From positions 124,001 through 188,000 of the forward strand of contig NZ_JBHYDX010000003.1 in assembly GCF_051860505.1 (NCBI RefSeq): DNA of 64,000 nucleotides, in the 5' to 3' direction. The notes beneath the pieces are model-generated. The model did no database searches and had not been told where the DNA came from. It saw only the letters and a program-made list of their open reading frames with translations. Positions 51,439 to 60,639 of this stretch are shown here, in pieces. Position numbers and translations under genes: made by a program. Each line of letters opens with the position of its first letter. Position 1 is the first letter of the stretch. The stretch comes from Pannonibacter sp051860505. Lineage in GTDB: Bacteria; Pseudomonadota; Alphaproteobacteria; Rhizobiales; Stappiaceae.

Positions 51439-51837
51439 ATGAGTTCCGTTTTTGAAGGACAGACAGGGGCAAAGCGCCGTGTGATTGCGGCAGGGCCAAG
51501 GCGGAGGGAGATCGTCGTCACTGTTCTCTCTGTCGCGCTGGCCATTGCGGCGGTCGGGAGCGCGGGGGCAACTGATACAGGTGCTGCCGACTGGACGCTT
51601 GAGAAATGCCGACGCTACCGCGATGCTGCGCAGGAGGCCTTGCAGCGATTTGGCAGCATTGGCCTGTCGGACGAGTTCCTGTCCCGGCACCGGGCGTTTC
51701 TGGATCGTGATTGTGCTGATCCGCGTGACGTGTGCCCGCGCAGTCCGCAGGAACTGGCTTTCGCCGACCGGCTGATCATCCGGGCGATGAATGCGGGAAC
51801 CGCAAGCACCTTCCCGCCCTTCGGTTGCCGAAACTGA
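51439..51837 (+). CDS. Exported small protein with Cys, function unknown
   Basis: About 132 aa from ATG 51439; a GTG at 51481 with AGGGGC upstream gives 118 aa and may be the true start. A basic n-region is followed by a hydrophobic segment (EIVVTVLSVALAIAAVGSAG) and a likely cleavage near AGA-TD. The mature part has four Cys (LEKCRRYRDAAQEALQRFG, DRDCADPRDVCPRSPQEL, PPFGCRN) and looks helical, so a disulfide-stabilised periplasmic protein is likely. It is divergent from the beta-lactamase and 24 bp before the antiporter gene. Confidence 0.7.
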   Translation: MSSVFEGQTGAKRRVIAAGPRRREIVVTVLSVALAIAAVGSAGATDTGAADWTLEKCRRYRDAAQEALQRFGSIGLSDEFLSRHRAFLDRDCADPRDVCPRSPQELAFADRLIIRAMNAGTASTFPPFGCRN

Positions 51838-51861
51838 CCCTTACCAGAGGAACTTGCCCGC

Positions 51862-53649
51862 ATGGCAACTGCATCCGTCCCGCCGCTCTTCACCGAGGCG
51901 ATCATCTTTCTGGGCGCGACAGTCATCGCCGTGCCGCTGGCCAAGCGCTTCGGGCTCGGGTCGGTGGTCGGCTATCTGGCGGCAGGGCTGGCGATCGGTC
52001 CTTATGGGCTGAACGCCTTCGGTTCGGCGGGCAACATCCTGCCGGTGGCCGAACTCGGGGTCGTGCTGCTGCTGTTCGTCATCGGCCTTGAACTGGATGC
52101 GGCCCGGCTCTGGCGCATGCGGCGCGATATTCTAGGGCTCGGCGCGGCACAGGTGCTTTTGACCGGTGCCTGTCTCTTCGGCCTGTTGTGGCTCGCCGGA
52201 GCGGCCATGCCGGCTGCCCTCGTTGCCGGGCTTGGTCTTGCGCTGTCATCGACGGCCTTTGCCCTACAGATCCTGCAGGAGCGTGGGCAGCTTGCAGCGC
52301 CTTATGGCCAGCGCGCCTTTGCGATCCTGCTGTTCCAGGACATTGCCATCGTGCCGTTGCTGGCACTGGTTGCGATCCTGTCGCCTGTCACGGATGGCTC
52401 GGGCGGTGGGTCGGCGCTGACCGAGATTGCCGTAACGCTTCTCGCCGTTGTCGCAGTGATCGTCATCGGCCGGTATCTGGTGTCGCCGGTGTTCCTGTTC
52501 CTGGCCCGGACCAAGGCGCGCGAGGTGATGCTGGCTGCCGCCCTTCTGGTGGCGCTGGGCAGTGCCGGGGTGATGCATATGGTCGGGCTGTCCATGGCGC
52601 TGGGCGCATTCCTGGCCGGGGTTCTGCTTGCGGAATCCAGTTTCCGCCACACGCTCGAGGCGGATATCGAGCCGTTTCGCTCGCTTCTCATGGGACTGTT
52701 CTTTGTCGCGGTCGGCATGTCGCTGGACCTGGGGTTGATTGCGCGCCTGTGGTATCTGGTTGCCCTTGCGGTCCCGGTGCTGATGCTGGTCAAGGGCGGC
52801 CTGCTGTGGAGCCTCGCCCGTGGGTTCGGCTCGTCCAATGCCGATGCCCTGCGCATTGCCGTGACGCTGCCGCAGGGCGGCGAGTTTGCTTTCGTGCTGT
52901 TTGCCGCCGCCGTGTCGCAAGGCGTTCTGCCTGCCGAGACGGCGAATCTTCTGACCGCGACGGTGATCCTGTCGATGTTGTTCACGCCGCTTGCCTGCCT
53001 CGCGCTCGACTGGTTGGCCGCACGGTTGAAAGCCAGTGGCGCTGCCCATCCGGCTGTCGAGAGTTTCGAGGCGGCGACACCGGTGGTGCTGATCGTCGGC
53101 TTTGGCCGCTTCGGCCGCACGGTGGCGCAGGTGCTGACGTCGGAAGGACTGGAGATCACAGCCATTGACAACCATCCGGACCGGCTCGCCTATGCGCGCC
53201 AGCTCGGCTACCGGGTTTATTATGGCGATGCCACCCGTGCGGATGTGCTTGGCGCTGCCGGTGCCGCGGACGCCGCTCTCGTTGCGCTTTGCGTGGAGAA
53301 CGAGGCAGTGATGGAGAAAGCCATCGCCGCCGTCCGCAGCCTCAACCCATCAGCCCGGCTCTACTGCCGCGCGACCAACCGCAGCCATGCCCTGGCGCTG
53401 ACCCGGCTGGAGGTCGATTATCAGATCCGCGAGACCTTCGAATCGGGTCTGGCGTTCGGACGCGCCGCGCTCAGCGGGCTTGGTCTGGCGCCGGAGCGGC
53501 TGGCGCAGATCGAGGAAGATGTCCGCCGGCGCGATGCCGAGCGCATGACCCTGCAATTGGAACAGGGCGAGGCGGCGGGGAACGACCGGCTGCATGCGGT
53601 CACGCCACGCAGCCCGGCAAGACAGGCTGGTTCCGATCAGGAGCCCTGA
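51862..53649 (+). CDS. CPA2-family cation/proton antiporter with RCK domain
   Basis: A 595-aa protein related to KefB/KefC. The antiporter domain has about 12 helices with FGLGSVVGYLAAGLAIGP, LLLFVIGLELD and LLFQDIAIVPLLA (the paired Gln-Asp region). The cytosolic RCK domain has a Rossmann NAD site (VLIVGFGRFGRTVAQVL) and a C-terminal subdomain. It probably exchanges K+ for H+ under nucleotide or glutathione control; no KefF/KefG ancillary gene is adjacent. Confidence 0.92.
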   Translation: MATASVPPLFTEAIIFLGATVIAVPLAKRFGLGSVVGYLAAGLAIGPYGLNAFGSAGNILPVAELGVVLLLFVIGLELDAARLWRMRRDILGLGAAQVLLTGACLFGLLWLAGAAMPAALVAGLGLALSSTAFALQILQERGQLAAPYGQRAFAILLFQDIAIVPLLALVAILSPVTDGSGGGSALTEIAVTLLAVVAVIVIGRYLVSPVFLFLARTKAREVMLAAALLVALGSAGVMHMVGLSMALGAFLAGVLLAESSFRHTLEADIEPFRSLLMGLFFVAVGMSLDLGLIARLWYLVALAVPVLMLVKGGLLWSLARGFGSSNADALRIAVTLPQGGEFAFVLFAAAVSQGVLPAETANLLTATVILSMLFTPLACLALDWLAARLKASGAAHPAVESFEAATPVVLIVGFGRFGRTVAQVLTSEGLEITAIDNHPDRLAYARQLGYRVYYGDATRADVLGAAGAADAALVALCVENEAVMEKAIAAVRSLNPSARLYCRATNRSHALALTRLEVDYQIRETFESGLAFGRAALSGLGLAPERLAQIEEDVRRRDAERMTLQLEQGEAAGNDRLHAVTPRSPARQAGSDQEP

Positions 53650-53715
53650 AACGAAAGGCCCCGCCGGAGCGGGGCATCTGGGTGAAGGCAATATTCCGTT
53701 CAGATCTGGCTCCGT

Positions 53716-53888
53716 GTCACCCCGGCCGAGCAAAGCGAGAGCCGGGGCCTACTCGCTTGCAGAGCCTCCGCTTCTATGACCTGCGCAGAGATGGTAGGAG
53801 TGAGCAGTCCAGACGGGCGCGGGCGAACAAATAACCGCTCTGCAAACGAGTAGGCCCCGGGTCTCCGCTTCGCTACGCCCGGGGTGAC
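53716..53888. repeat. Long inverted intergenic repeat (family B, GTCACCCCGG type)
   Basis: Two arms of about 50 bp, roughly 85 percent alike and inverted, enclose about 75 bp. The left arm starts GTCACCCCGG, the right arm ends CCCGGGGTGAC, and both share GGGGCCTACTCG. It lies between the antiporter gene and the convergent IalB gene. Confidence 0.9.
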
Positions 53889-53942
53889 GTCAGTTTGACT
53901 ACAAAAACGAATCCCCGCCGGAGCGGGGCTTGAGGTCGAGAC

Positions 53943-54497
53943 TTACGGCAGGGCGTCGAAGCCGGCCGAGAAGCCGTTCAGCGAAATCGGAATGCCGATG
54001 CCTTCTTCCGGCGTCTGGAAGATGATGAAGGTGGCCTGCTTGCCGCCCTTGAGCTTGCCGACCAGGTCATCCTGAAGGATGACCTCGGCGATGCAGCCGT
54101 TGGGCAGGCAGCGGACAAAGCCGGCCCGGCCGATATCAGCGTCATCGACACGCAGGCCAAGGCCGGACGGCAGCAGCACGCCGAGCGGTGCCAGAACGCG
54201 CAGGATTCGCGCCTGTTTGTCAGCGGTCTTCAGCACGATCACCGACAGACCGACATTCTCGCGGTCTTCAGCAGTCACGTTCTGAATGAGGGCACACTGT
54301 TCACTAGCGGCGCCTGGAGGCGTGTCGCAGCGCATCTGCCAGTCGCCGTGCACGGCCTTGACCTCGCCCTGGGCCAAGGCGGCCCCGGTGATGGTGAGGC
54401 CGGCAATGACCAGGCTCGCGATGCCGGAGGCCACGCCGAAAACGATCCGGGAAAGGGGGCGCGCAGGAGAGCTAGGCAAGGAGTGTCCTCCGGACAT
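53943..54497 (-). CDS. IalB-family (invasion-associated locus B) exported protein
   Basis: About 184 aa. A signal sequence or N-terminal anchor (IVFGVASGIASLVIAGLTITGAALA) is followed by the IalB fold: HGDWQMRCDTPPG, SEQCALIQ, LGVLLPSGLGLRVDD, FVRCLPNGCIAEV and FIIFQTPEEGIGIPISLNGF. Two Cys pairs are conserved and probably form disulfides. First known from Bartonella erythrocyte invasion, the family is common in free-living Rhizobiales, where the role is unclear. The start ATG at 54497 has a weak ribosome site. Two FNR-like boxes lie 171-207 bp upstream. Confidence 0.85.
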   Translation of the reverse strand: MSGGHSLPSSPARPLSRIVFGVASGIASLVIAGLTITGAALAQGEVKAVHGDWQMRCDTPPGAASEQCALIQNVTAEDRENVGLSVIVLKTADKQARILRVLAPLGVLLPSGLGLRVDDADIGRAGFVRCLPNGCIAEVILQDDLVGKLKGGKQATFIIFQTPEEGIGIPISLNGFSAGFDALP

Positions 54498-55104
54498 AAG
54501 GGTCAGGGCCGCAGCCCGAGCTCGAATCAGGATCAGAACTGACGCAAAGAATAGCCGCAGGCAGCCCGCCCGTTCCAGTCCACAATCCGCTTTCTCCCTG
54601 TCTTTCCCGGCAGGAATGTGACCTTCGCCGAAAAGTTTCGGCAAGACGCCGATCCGGCCTGCGGTCGTTGATCAGGATCAAGCGACGAATTTGACGAGGA
54701 TCAATTCGAAGGATGGGGGCGGGTCGGGATGCAGGGCATAAACCCGTTGCAGGACAAGGATTCTTGTGGTTTCTGTGCGCTGCCCGCTGCTGCGGTGCCC
54801 ACTGCGGCAGAACGTCGCTGTACGATGGGCCTCGTCGCGGTATATTCGGGTTTGTGCGTAAAATGCACGCAACAGGACGCGACAGACCAGCTCCCCTGTG
54901 GCGCATCGGCAGATGCAGCCGGGGGTCGAAGAGCTGCTTCGAGCGTCCATTTGCAGTTTTCCCCGGTTGCAGGTGGCCGGGAACGGAAATGAACCGGCAG
55001 CCTATGGCCGGTTCGGGAGTTTCGCGGTGGAGGCAGAGTTGGCCGCCAGCGCGTGGACGTGGTGAGAGAGCCGCCGCAGGCGGACTAGGGAAGGGAGCGC
55101 AGAC
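54498..55104. other. 607-bp regulatory gap before the cox operon
   Basis: No supported gene. It holds the two FNR/FixK boxes and presumably the aa3 oxidase promoter with a leader of up to about 400 nt. A Cys-rich reading frame at 54729-54992 is not credible. Confidence 0.6.
54668..54704. promoter_or_regulatory. Pair of FNR/FixK-type boxes
   Basis: TTGATCAGGATCAA at 54668-54681 is a perfect FNR/FixK consensus. TTGACGAGGATCAA at 54691-54704 matches all but one position. Centres are 23 bp apart. They lie between the minus-strand IalB gene and the plus-strand cox operon. No -10 box fits a -41.5 spacing on either strand, so repression or a more distant promoter is possible. Confidence 0.75.
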
Positions 55105-56031
55105 GTGAAGGCAATCTTCAAGCGTCTCATGGCGGCCGCTGCAGGCGCCGCGGTTCTGGCCGGAACGGCCGGAACGGTCATGGCCCAGGATGCAGCCGGG
55201 GCCATGTCGCCCTGGCAGCTGGGGTTCCAGGCCTCGGCCTCCGAGGTGATGGATGACATCCACTGGTTCAACAACATGACGCTAGGCATCATCACCGTCA
55301 TCACGCTGTTTGTGCTGGCGCTGCTGATCATTGTCATGGTGCGTTTCAACGCCCGCGCCAACCCGACGCCGTCGCGCACTTCGCACAACACGATGATCGA
55401 GGTGGTGTGGACCGTCGCGCCGATCCTGATCCTGGTCGTCATCGCCGTGCCGTCCTTCCGCCTGCTCTACAAGCAGCTTGAGATCCCGGCCTATGACATG
55501 ACCATCAAGGCCACCGGTTACCAGTGGTACTGGGGATATGAGTACACCGACGAAGCCCTGGCTGGCATTTCCTTCGACAGCCTGATGCTGAAGGATGACG
55601 AGCGGGCTGCCGTGGCCGAGGCGCGCGGCGTTCCGCTCGCCGACGTGCCGCGCCTGCTGGCAACCGACTATGATGTCGTCGTGCCGGTCGGCAAGACGGT
55701 TCGCGTCCAGGTGACCGCCGCCGACGTGCTGCATGCCTTCGCCATGCCGGCGTTCGGCGTCAAGATCGACGCCGTCCCGGGCCGCCTGAACGAAACCTGG
55801 TTCAAGGCCGAGAAGACCGGCGTCTACTACGGCCAGTGTTCGGAACTTTGCGGCAAGGACCACGCCTTCATGCCGATCACCGTTCGCGTTGTGACCCAGG
55901 AGCAGTTCGATGCCTGGAGCGAAGCGGCCAAGTCGGATCTGGATGATGCCAACAAGGCGCTGATGGCCTCGCTCGCCGCCGAGCGCAAGGTGGCTGATGC
56001 CGCCCTGCCGGCGCAGGTGACCGCGCGCTGA
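55105..56031 (+). CDS. ctaC: Cytochrome c oxidase subunit II
   Basis: A 308-aa protein starting at GTG 55105 with AAGGGAG upstream. A signal peptide (to about residue 28) and two membrane helices precede a periplasmic cupredoxin domain. The binuclear CuA site is complete in YYGQCSELCGKDHAFMPI with the upstream His in LHAFAMPAFGVK. It accepts electrons from cytochrome c and passes them to subunit I. First gene of the aa3 oxidase operon; the upstream gap carries FNR boxes. Confidence 0.97.
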   Translation: MKAIFKRLMAAAAGAAVLAGTAGTVMAQDAAGAMSPWQLGFQASASEVMDDIHWFNNMTLGIITVITLFVLALLIIVMVRFNARANPTPSRTSHNTMIEVVWTVAPILILVVIAVPSFRLLYKQLEIPAYDMTIKATGYQWYWGYEYTDEALAGISFDSLMLKDDERAAVAEARGVPLADVPRLLATDYDVVVPVGKTVRVQVTAADVLHAFAMPAFGVKIDAVPGRLNETWFKAEKTGVYYGQCSELCGKDHAFMPITVRVVTQEQFDAWSEAAKSDLDDANKALMASLAAERKVADAALPAQVTAR

Positions 56032-56140
56032 GCTTGTGACGCTTGCTGTGGCCGGTGCGCCGGCCACAGGACTGGGAATTGGGGGCGATGCGCGCCAGTA
56101 GGGCGCCCGCCGGTTTTACATTACTCGAGGGAGCACGACC

Positions 56141-57736
56141 ATGGCTGCGACCGCTGCACACGCCGCGCATGACCATCCGACCGGATGGCGCCGGTGGGTC
56201 TATTCGACCAACCACAAGGACATTGGCATCCTGTACCTGATCTTCGCGATCATTGCAGGCATCATCGGCGGCGCGCTCAGCGTCGGGATCCGCATGGAAC
56301 TGCAAGAGCCAGGCATGCAGTACTTTGCCGATCCGCACTATTTCAACGTCTTCACGACGGCGCACGGCCTGATCATGATCTTCTTCATGGTGATGCCGGC
56401 CCTGATCGGCGGTTTCGCCAACTACTTTGTTCCGATCATGATCGGGGCGCCGGACATGGCGTTCCCGCGCATGAACAACATCTCCTTCTGGCTGCTGCCG
56501 CCGTCCTTCGCGCTGCTGCTGCTGTCGCTGTTCGTCGAAGGTCCCTCGGGCGCAACTGGCGTCGGTGGTGGCTGGACGATCTATCCGCCGCTGTCGACCT
56601 CGGGCCAGCCCGGCCCGGCCGTTGACCTTGCGATCCTGGCGCTGCACGTTTCAGGCGCGTCTTCGATCCTTGGCGCGATCAACTTCATCACCACCATCTT
56701 CAACATGCGCGCGCCTGGCATGACCATGCACAAGATGCCGCTGTTTGCCTGGTCGGTGCTGATCACCGCCTTCCTGCTGCTGCTGTCCCTGCCGGTTCTG
56801 GCTGGCGCCATCACCATGCTGCTGACCGACCGCAACTTTGGCACCACTTTCTTCGATCCGGCCGGCGGCGGTGACCCGATCCTGTACCAGCACCTGTTCT
56901 GGTTCTTCGGTCACCCGGAAGTGTACATCCTGATCCTGCCGGCCTTCGGCATCATCAGCCACATCATTTCCACGTTCTCGCGCAAGCCGATCTTCGGCTA
57001 CCTCGGCATGGCCTATGCCATGGTCGCCATCGGCGTCGTCGGCTTCATCGTGTGGGCACACCACATGTACACAGTCGGCATGTCGGTCGAGACGCAGGCC
57101 TATTTCGTCGCCGCCACTATGGTGATCGCGGTTCCGACGGGCGTGAAGATCTTCTCGTGGATCGCCACCATGTGGGGCGGCTCGATCGAGTTCCGCACGC
57201 CGATGGTCTGGGCAATCGGCTTCATCTTCCTGTTCACCGTCGGTGGTGTGACGGGCGTGCAGCTGGCCAACGCTGGCCTCGACCGCGCGCTGCATGACAC
57301 CTACTACGTGGTGGCGCACTTCCACTACGTGCTGTCGCTCGGTGCCGTGTTCGGCATCTTTGCGGGCTGGTACTACTGGTTCCCGAAGATGTTCGGCTAC
57401 ATGTACAACGAGACCATCGGCAAGCTGCACTTCTGGATCACCTTCATCGGCGTGAACCTGGTGTTCTTCCCGCAGCACTTCCTAGGTCTCAACGGCATGC
57501 CGCGTCGTTATGCCGATTACCCGGATGCGCTGGCCGGCTGGAACTATGTCTCCTCGATCGGGTCCTACATCTCGGCCTTCGCGGTCCTGGTGTTCCTCTA
57601 TGGCATCGTCGAAGCCTTCGCCAAGAAGCGCGTTGCCGGCAACAACCCCTGGGGTGCCGGTGCGACGACGCTGGAATGGACGCTGACCTCGCCGCCGCCG
57701 TTCCACCAGTTCGAGACCCTGCCGCGCATCAAGTAA
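56141..57736 (+). CDS. ctaD: Cytochrome c oxidase subunit I (aa3 type)
   Basis: A 531-aa protein with 12 membrane helices. Haem and copper ligands are present: FTTAHGLIMIFF, WFFGHPEVYI (CuB His cross-linked to Tyr), AHHMYTVG, and VVAHFHYVLS (haem a and a3). K-channel (the cross-linked Tyr) and D-channel regions (NYFVPIMIGAPDMAFPR) identify an A1-type oxygen-reducing proton pump. GAGGGAG precedes the ATG. It lies 109 bp after ctaC. Confidence 0.99.
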   Translation: MAATAAHAAHDHPTGWRRWVYSTNHKDIGILYLIFAIIAGIIGGALSVGIRMELQEPGMQYFADPHYFNVFTTAHGLIMIFFMVMPALIGGFANYFVPIMIGAPDMAFPRMNNISFWLLPPSFALLLLSLFVEGPSGATGVGGGWTIYPPLSTSGQPGPAVDLAILALHVSGASSILGAINFITTIFNMRAPGMTMHKMPLFAWSVLITAFLLLLSLPVLAGAITMLLTDRNFGTTFFDPAGGGDPILYQHLFWFFGHPEVYILILPAFGIISHIISTFSRKPIFGYLGMAYAMVAIGVVGFIVWAHHMYTVGMSVETQAYFVAATMVIAVPTGVKIFSWIATMWGGSIEFRTPMVWAIGFIFLFTVGGVTGVQLANAGLDRALHDTYYVVAHFHYVLSLGAVFGIFAGWYYWFPKMFGYMYNETIGKLHFWITFIGVNLVFFPQHFLGLNGMPRRYADYPDALAGWNYVSSIGSYISAFAVLVFLYGIVEAFAKKRVAGNNPWGAGATTLEWTLTSPPPFHQFETLPRIK

Positions 57737-57879
57737 GCGGCCGGCGTTTCACAAGACCTGACCACCGCGCTGACCGCGCGGTGGTTCACAACAAGAGAGA
57801 CGCCACCCGAAAGGGTCAGGCTGTCTCCGCCCCAGGGACCCGGACAAAGCCGGGAACACAGCATGAAGGGTAGGGCCTG

Positions 57880-58818
57880 ATGTCGCTCGCCGAGCGCCCG
57901 GACACCATGATGAGCGACCCCGTCACCTGGGATGGTGGCATGGGGTCGGTCGGCGATTATCTCGCGCTGCTCAAGCCGCGGGTGATGTCGCTCGTCATCT
58001 TCACTGCCTTTGTCGGCATGATGCTGGCACCTGGAAGCATCCACCCGGTGCTGGCCGGTGTCGCGCTTCTGTGCATCGCCATCGGCGCGGGAGCGTCGGG
58101 TGCCCTCAACATGTGGTATGACGCCGACATCGACCGCTTGATGTCGCGCACTGCCAAGCGGCCGATCCCGGCTGGCAAGATCACGCCGAGCGAAGCGCTC
58201 GCCTTCGGCATGACCCTGTCCGTTGGCTCCGTTGTGCTTCTTGGCCTGCTGGTCAACTGGTTCGCAGGTGCATTCCTCGCCTTCACGATTTTCTTTTATG
58301 CCGTCGTCTACACGATGTGGCTGAAGCGCTCGACGCCGCAGAACATCGTCATCGGCGGCGCGGCCGGGGCGTTTCCGCCGATGATCGGCTGGGCTGCGGT
58401 CACGGGTGGGGTGAGCCTCGAGAGCTTCATCCTGTTCCTGATCATCTTCATGTGGACGCCGCCGCATTTCTGGGCCCTGGCCCTGTTCAAGAGCAGCGAC
58501 TACCGCGCCGCCGGCGTGCCCATGATGCCGATCGTCGCCGGTGAAGATGCGACCCGGACCCAGATTCTGGCCTATTCGCTGGTGCTGGTTCCCATCGCCG
58601 TCAGCCCGTGGTTCTTCGGCTTTGCCGGTGTTACCTATGGCGTGGTCTCGGCCCTCCTGGGTGCCGGGTTCCTCGGCCTTGCGTGGCAGGTCTACCGCGT
58701 GCGGGACGGCGAGGCGGCGCGCAAGGCATCCGTGCGCCTGTTCAGTTACTCGATCCTGTATCTTTTCCTGCTCTTCGCCCTTCTGCTGGGCGAAAGCCTC
58801 GTAGCCCGGATGATCTGA
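57880..58818 (+). CDS. ctaB: Haem O synthase (protohaem farnesyltransferase)
   Basis: A 312-aa UbiA-superfamily inner-membrane enzyme that adds a farnesyl group to haem b, feeding haem a synthesis for subunit I. Conserved motifs are NMWYDADIDRLMSRTAKRP and a C-terminal FKSSDYRAAGVPM segment. The stop overlaps the next start (TGATG). Start at ATG 57880. Confidence 0.96.
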   Translation: MSLAERPDTMMSDPVTWDGGMGSVGDYLALLKPRVMSLVIFTAFVGMMLAPGSIHPVLAGVALLCIAIGAGASGALNMWYDADIDRLMSRTAKRPIPAGKITPSEALAFGMTLSVGSVVLLGLLVNWFAGAFLAFTIFFYAVVYTMWLKRSTPQNIVIGGAAGAFPPMIGWAAVTGGVSLESFILFLIIFMWTPPHFWALALFKSSDYRAAGVPMMPIVAGEDATRTQILAYSLVLVPIAVSPWFFGFAGVTYGVVSALLGAGFLGLAWQVYRVRDGEAARKASVRLFSYSILYLFLLFALLLGESLVARMI

Positions 58819-58976
58819 TGATGAATGAGGATGGCATCCGACTGACACCCGAGCAGAGGCGCCTGCGCAAGGCGCGGTCGATTGCGATTGCGCTGGCCCT
58901 GGCAGGCATGGTTGCCCTGATCTACTGGGTTACAATCGTTCGCCTCGGCGCCAATGTTCTCAATCGTCCGCTCTAG
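58818..58976 (+). CDS. coxF: CoxF small membrane protein
   Basis: A 52-aa protein with a single membrane helix (IAIALALAGMVALIYWVTI) after a basic LTPEQRRLRKARS segment. It is the expected small gene between ctaB and ctaG in Rhizobiales cox operons. The ATG at 58818 overlaps the ctaB stop; a second ATG follows at 58821. Its role in oxidase assembly is not defined. Confidence 0.85.
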   Translation: MMNEDGIRLTPEQRRLRKARSIAIALALAGMVALIYWVTIVRLGANVLNRPL

Positions 58977-58985
58977 GAGACGTCC

Positions 58986-59600
58986 ATGACCGACGAAAGC
59001 AAGGCAACTTCAGACAAGGACATGTCGCGCAGCAATCGCCGCGTCGCACTGATCTGCGGCGGCGTTTTCTTTGGCATGGTCGGCATGTCCTACGCGGCTG
59101 TGCCGCTGTACAACCTTTTTTGCCAGGTCACAGGGTTCGGCGGCACCACGCAGCGTGCCGAACAAGCCTCCGAAGAGATCATCGGACGCAAAATTACTGT
59201 CCGCTTCGACGGCAACGTGACCCCCGGCCTTGGCTGGGACTTCAACCCCGAGCACCGGTCGGTCACGCTGAAAATGGGTGAGACCGGACAGATCGCCTAT
59301 GTTGCGACCAACACGGGCGCAGCGCCCTCCGTCGGGACGTCCGTGTTCAACGTGACGCCCTTCGAGGCCGGGGTGTATTTCAACAAGCTCGAATGCTTCT
59401 GCTTTACCGAACAGCCCCTGGCCGTCGGCGAAAGCGTGAACATGCCGGTTGTGTTCTTCGTGGACCCGGCGATGGACAAGGACCCCGAACTGCGGCACGT
59501 CCGCGAGATCACCCTGTCCTACACTTTCTACCCGGTGGACAAGCCGGTCAAACCGATCGCGGCAAAGTCGGAAGACAGCGCTACGGCAAACAGGCTCTGA
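58986..59600 (+). CDS. ctaG: Cytochrome c oxidase assembly protein CtaG (Cox11)
   Basis: A 204-aa copper chaperone delivering CuB to subunit I. One N-terminal membrane helix (about residues 20-42) is followed by a periplasmic immunoglobulin-like domain with the copper motif ECFCFTEQ. VPLYNLFCQVTGFGG after the helix is conserved. It starts nine bases after coxF. Confidence 0.97.
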   Translation: MTDESKATSDKDMSRSNRRVALICGGVFFGMVGMSYAAVPLYNLFCQVTGFGGTTQRAEQASEEIIGRKITVRFDGNVTPGLGWDFNPEHRSVTLKMGETGQIAYVATNTGAAPSVGTSVFNVTPFEAGVYFNKLECFCFTEQPLAVGESVNMPVVFFVDPAMDKDPELRHVREITLSYTFYPVDKPVKPIAAKSEDSATANRL

Positions 59601-59674
59601 GCGCAGGGCGGATCACCGCCGGCCTCTGATGCCCGCATATGATGACTGATATTGGAACTTTGGGGAGCACGCCC

Positions 59675-60547
59675 ATGGCTGAGGCACATAGCAAGAACCA
59701 CGATTACCACCTGGTTGATCCCAGTCCGTGGCCCTTCCTGGCATCGATCGGTGCCTTCCTGATGGCGATCGGTGGCATCGGCTTCATGCGCTATGCCGCA
59801 GGCAAGGACTTTGAGCTGTTCGGAGCCAACCTTGCCGGCTGGGGCATCTTTGCCGTCGGCCTCGTGATCGTGCTTTACGTGATGTTCGGCTGGTGGCGGG
59901 ACACTATCAAGGAATCGCAGCAGGGCCATCACACCCGCGTGGTCAGCCTGCACCTGCGCTACGGCATGATCCTGTTCATTGCCTCGGAAGTGATGTTCTT
60001 CGTCGCCTGGTTCTGGGCATTCTTCGATGCGTCGCTGTTCACCAGCGAAGCGATCCAGTTCCAGCGCGTCGAAGCAACCGGCGGCGTCTGGCCGCCGCAG
60101 GGCATCGAAGTTTTCGATCCCTGGCACTTGCCGCTGCTCAATACCCTGATCCTTCTGACCTCGGGCACGACTGTCACCTGGGCGCATCACGCCCTGCTGC
60201 ACAATGACCGCGAGGGCCTGAAGTGGGGTCTGATCCTGACTGTCGCGCTGGGTGTGATCTTCACGATCTGCCAGATCTATGAATACGATCATGCAGCCTT
60301 TGACTTCTCGGGCAACATCTATGGCGCCACCTTCTACATGGCGACCGGTTTCCACGGCTTCCACGTCTTCGTCGGCACCGTGTTCCTTCTCGTCTGCCTG
60401 ATCCGCGCTCTGGCAGGTCAGATGACCCCGGAGAAGCACTTCGGCTTCGAGGCAGCTGCCTGGTACTGGCACTTCGTCGACGTGGTGTGGCTGTTCCTGT
60501 TTGCCACCATCTATATCTGGGGCAGCTGGGGCGTTGTGCCTCACTAA
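59675..60547 (+). CDS. ctaE: Cytochrome c oxidase subunit III
   Basis: A 290-aa protein with seven membrane helices, no redox centre. Conserved motifs include HTRVVSLHLRYGMILFIASE and HGFHVFVGTVFLLVCL, and YWHFVDVVWLFLFATIYIWG at the end. The ATG at 59675 with GGGGAG upstream is preferred over one at 59639. It lies 74 bp after ctaG and is followed by a strong hairpin. Confidence 0.98.
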   Translation: MAEAHSKNHDYHLVDPSPWPFLASIGAFLMAIGGIGFMRYAAGKDFELFGANLAGWGIFAVGLVIVLYVMFGWWRDTIKESQQGHHTRVVSLHLRYGMILFIASEVMFFVAWFWAFFDASLFTSEAIQFQRVEATGGVWPPQGIEVFDPWHLPLLNTLILLTSGTTVTWAHHALLHNDREGLKWGLILTVALGVIFTICQIYEYDHAAFDFSGNIYGATFYMATGFHGFHVFVGTVFLLVCLIRALAGQMTPEKHFGFEAAAWYWHFVDVVWLFLFATIYIWGSWGVVPH

Positions 60548-60575
60548 GTGAGGCGCCACCACCTGTTACACTGAT

Positions 60576-60607
60576 AAGCCCGGTCCGGACATCTGGACCG
60601 GGCTTTG
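60576..60607 (+). terminator. Hairpin between ctaE and the DUF983 gene
   Basis: AAGCCCGGTCC (60576-60586) pairs with GGACCGGGCTT (60595-60605) around 8 nt. The tail is only TTTGTCTT, so it may be a partial terminator or an RNA-stability border inside the operon. Confidence 0.6.
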
Positions 60608-60639
60608 TCTTGGCAGCAAGGCTGCCACGGGAGGAAGAG

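Noticed and set aside
54729..54992. Possible 87-aa Cys-rich protein before the cox operon
   Set aside because: No ribosome-binding site, no family resemblance and atypical codon use. The region is better explained as promoter and leader.
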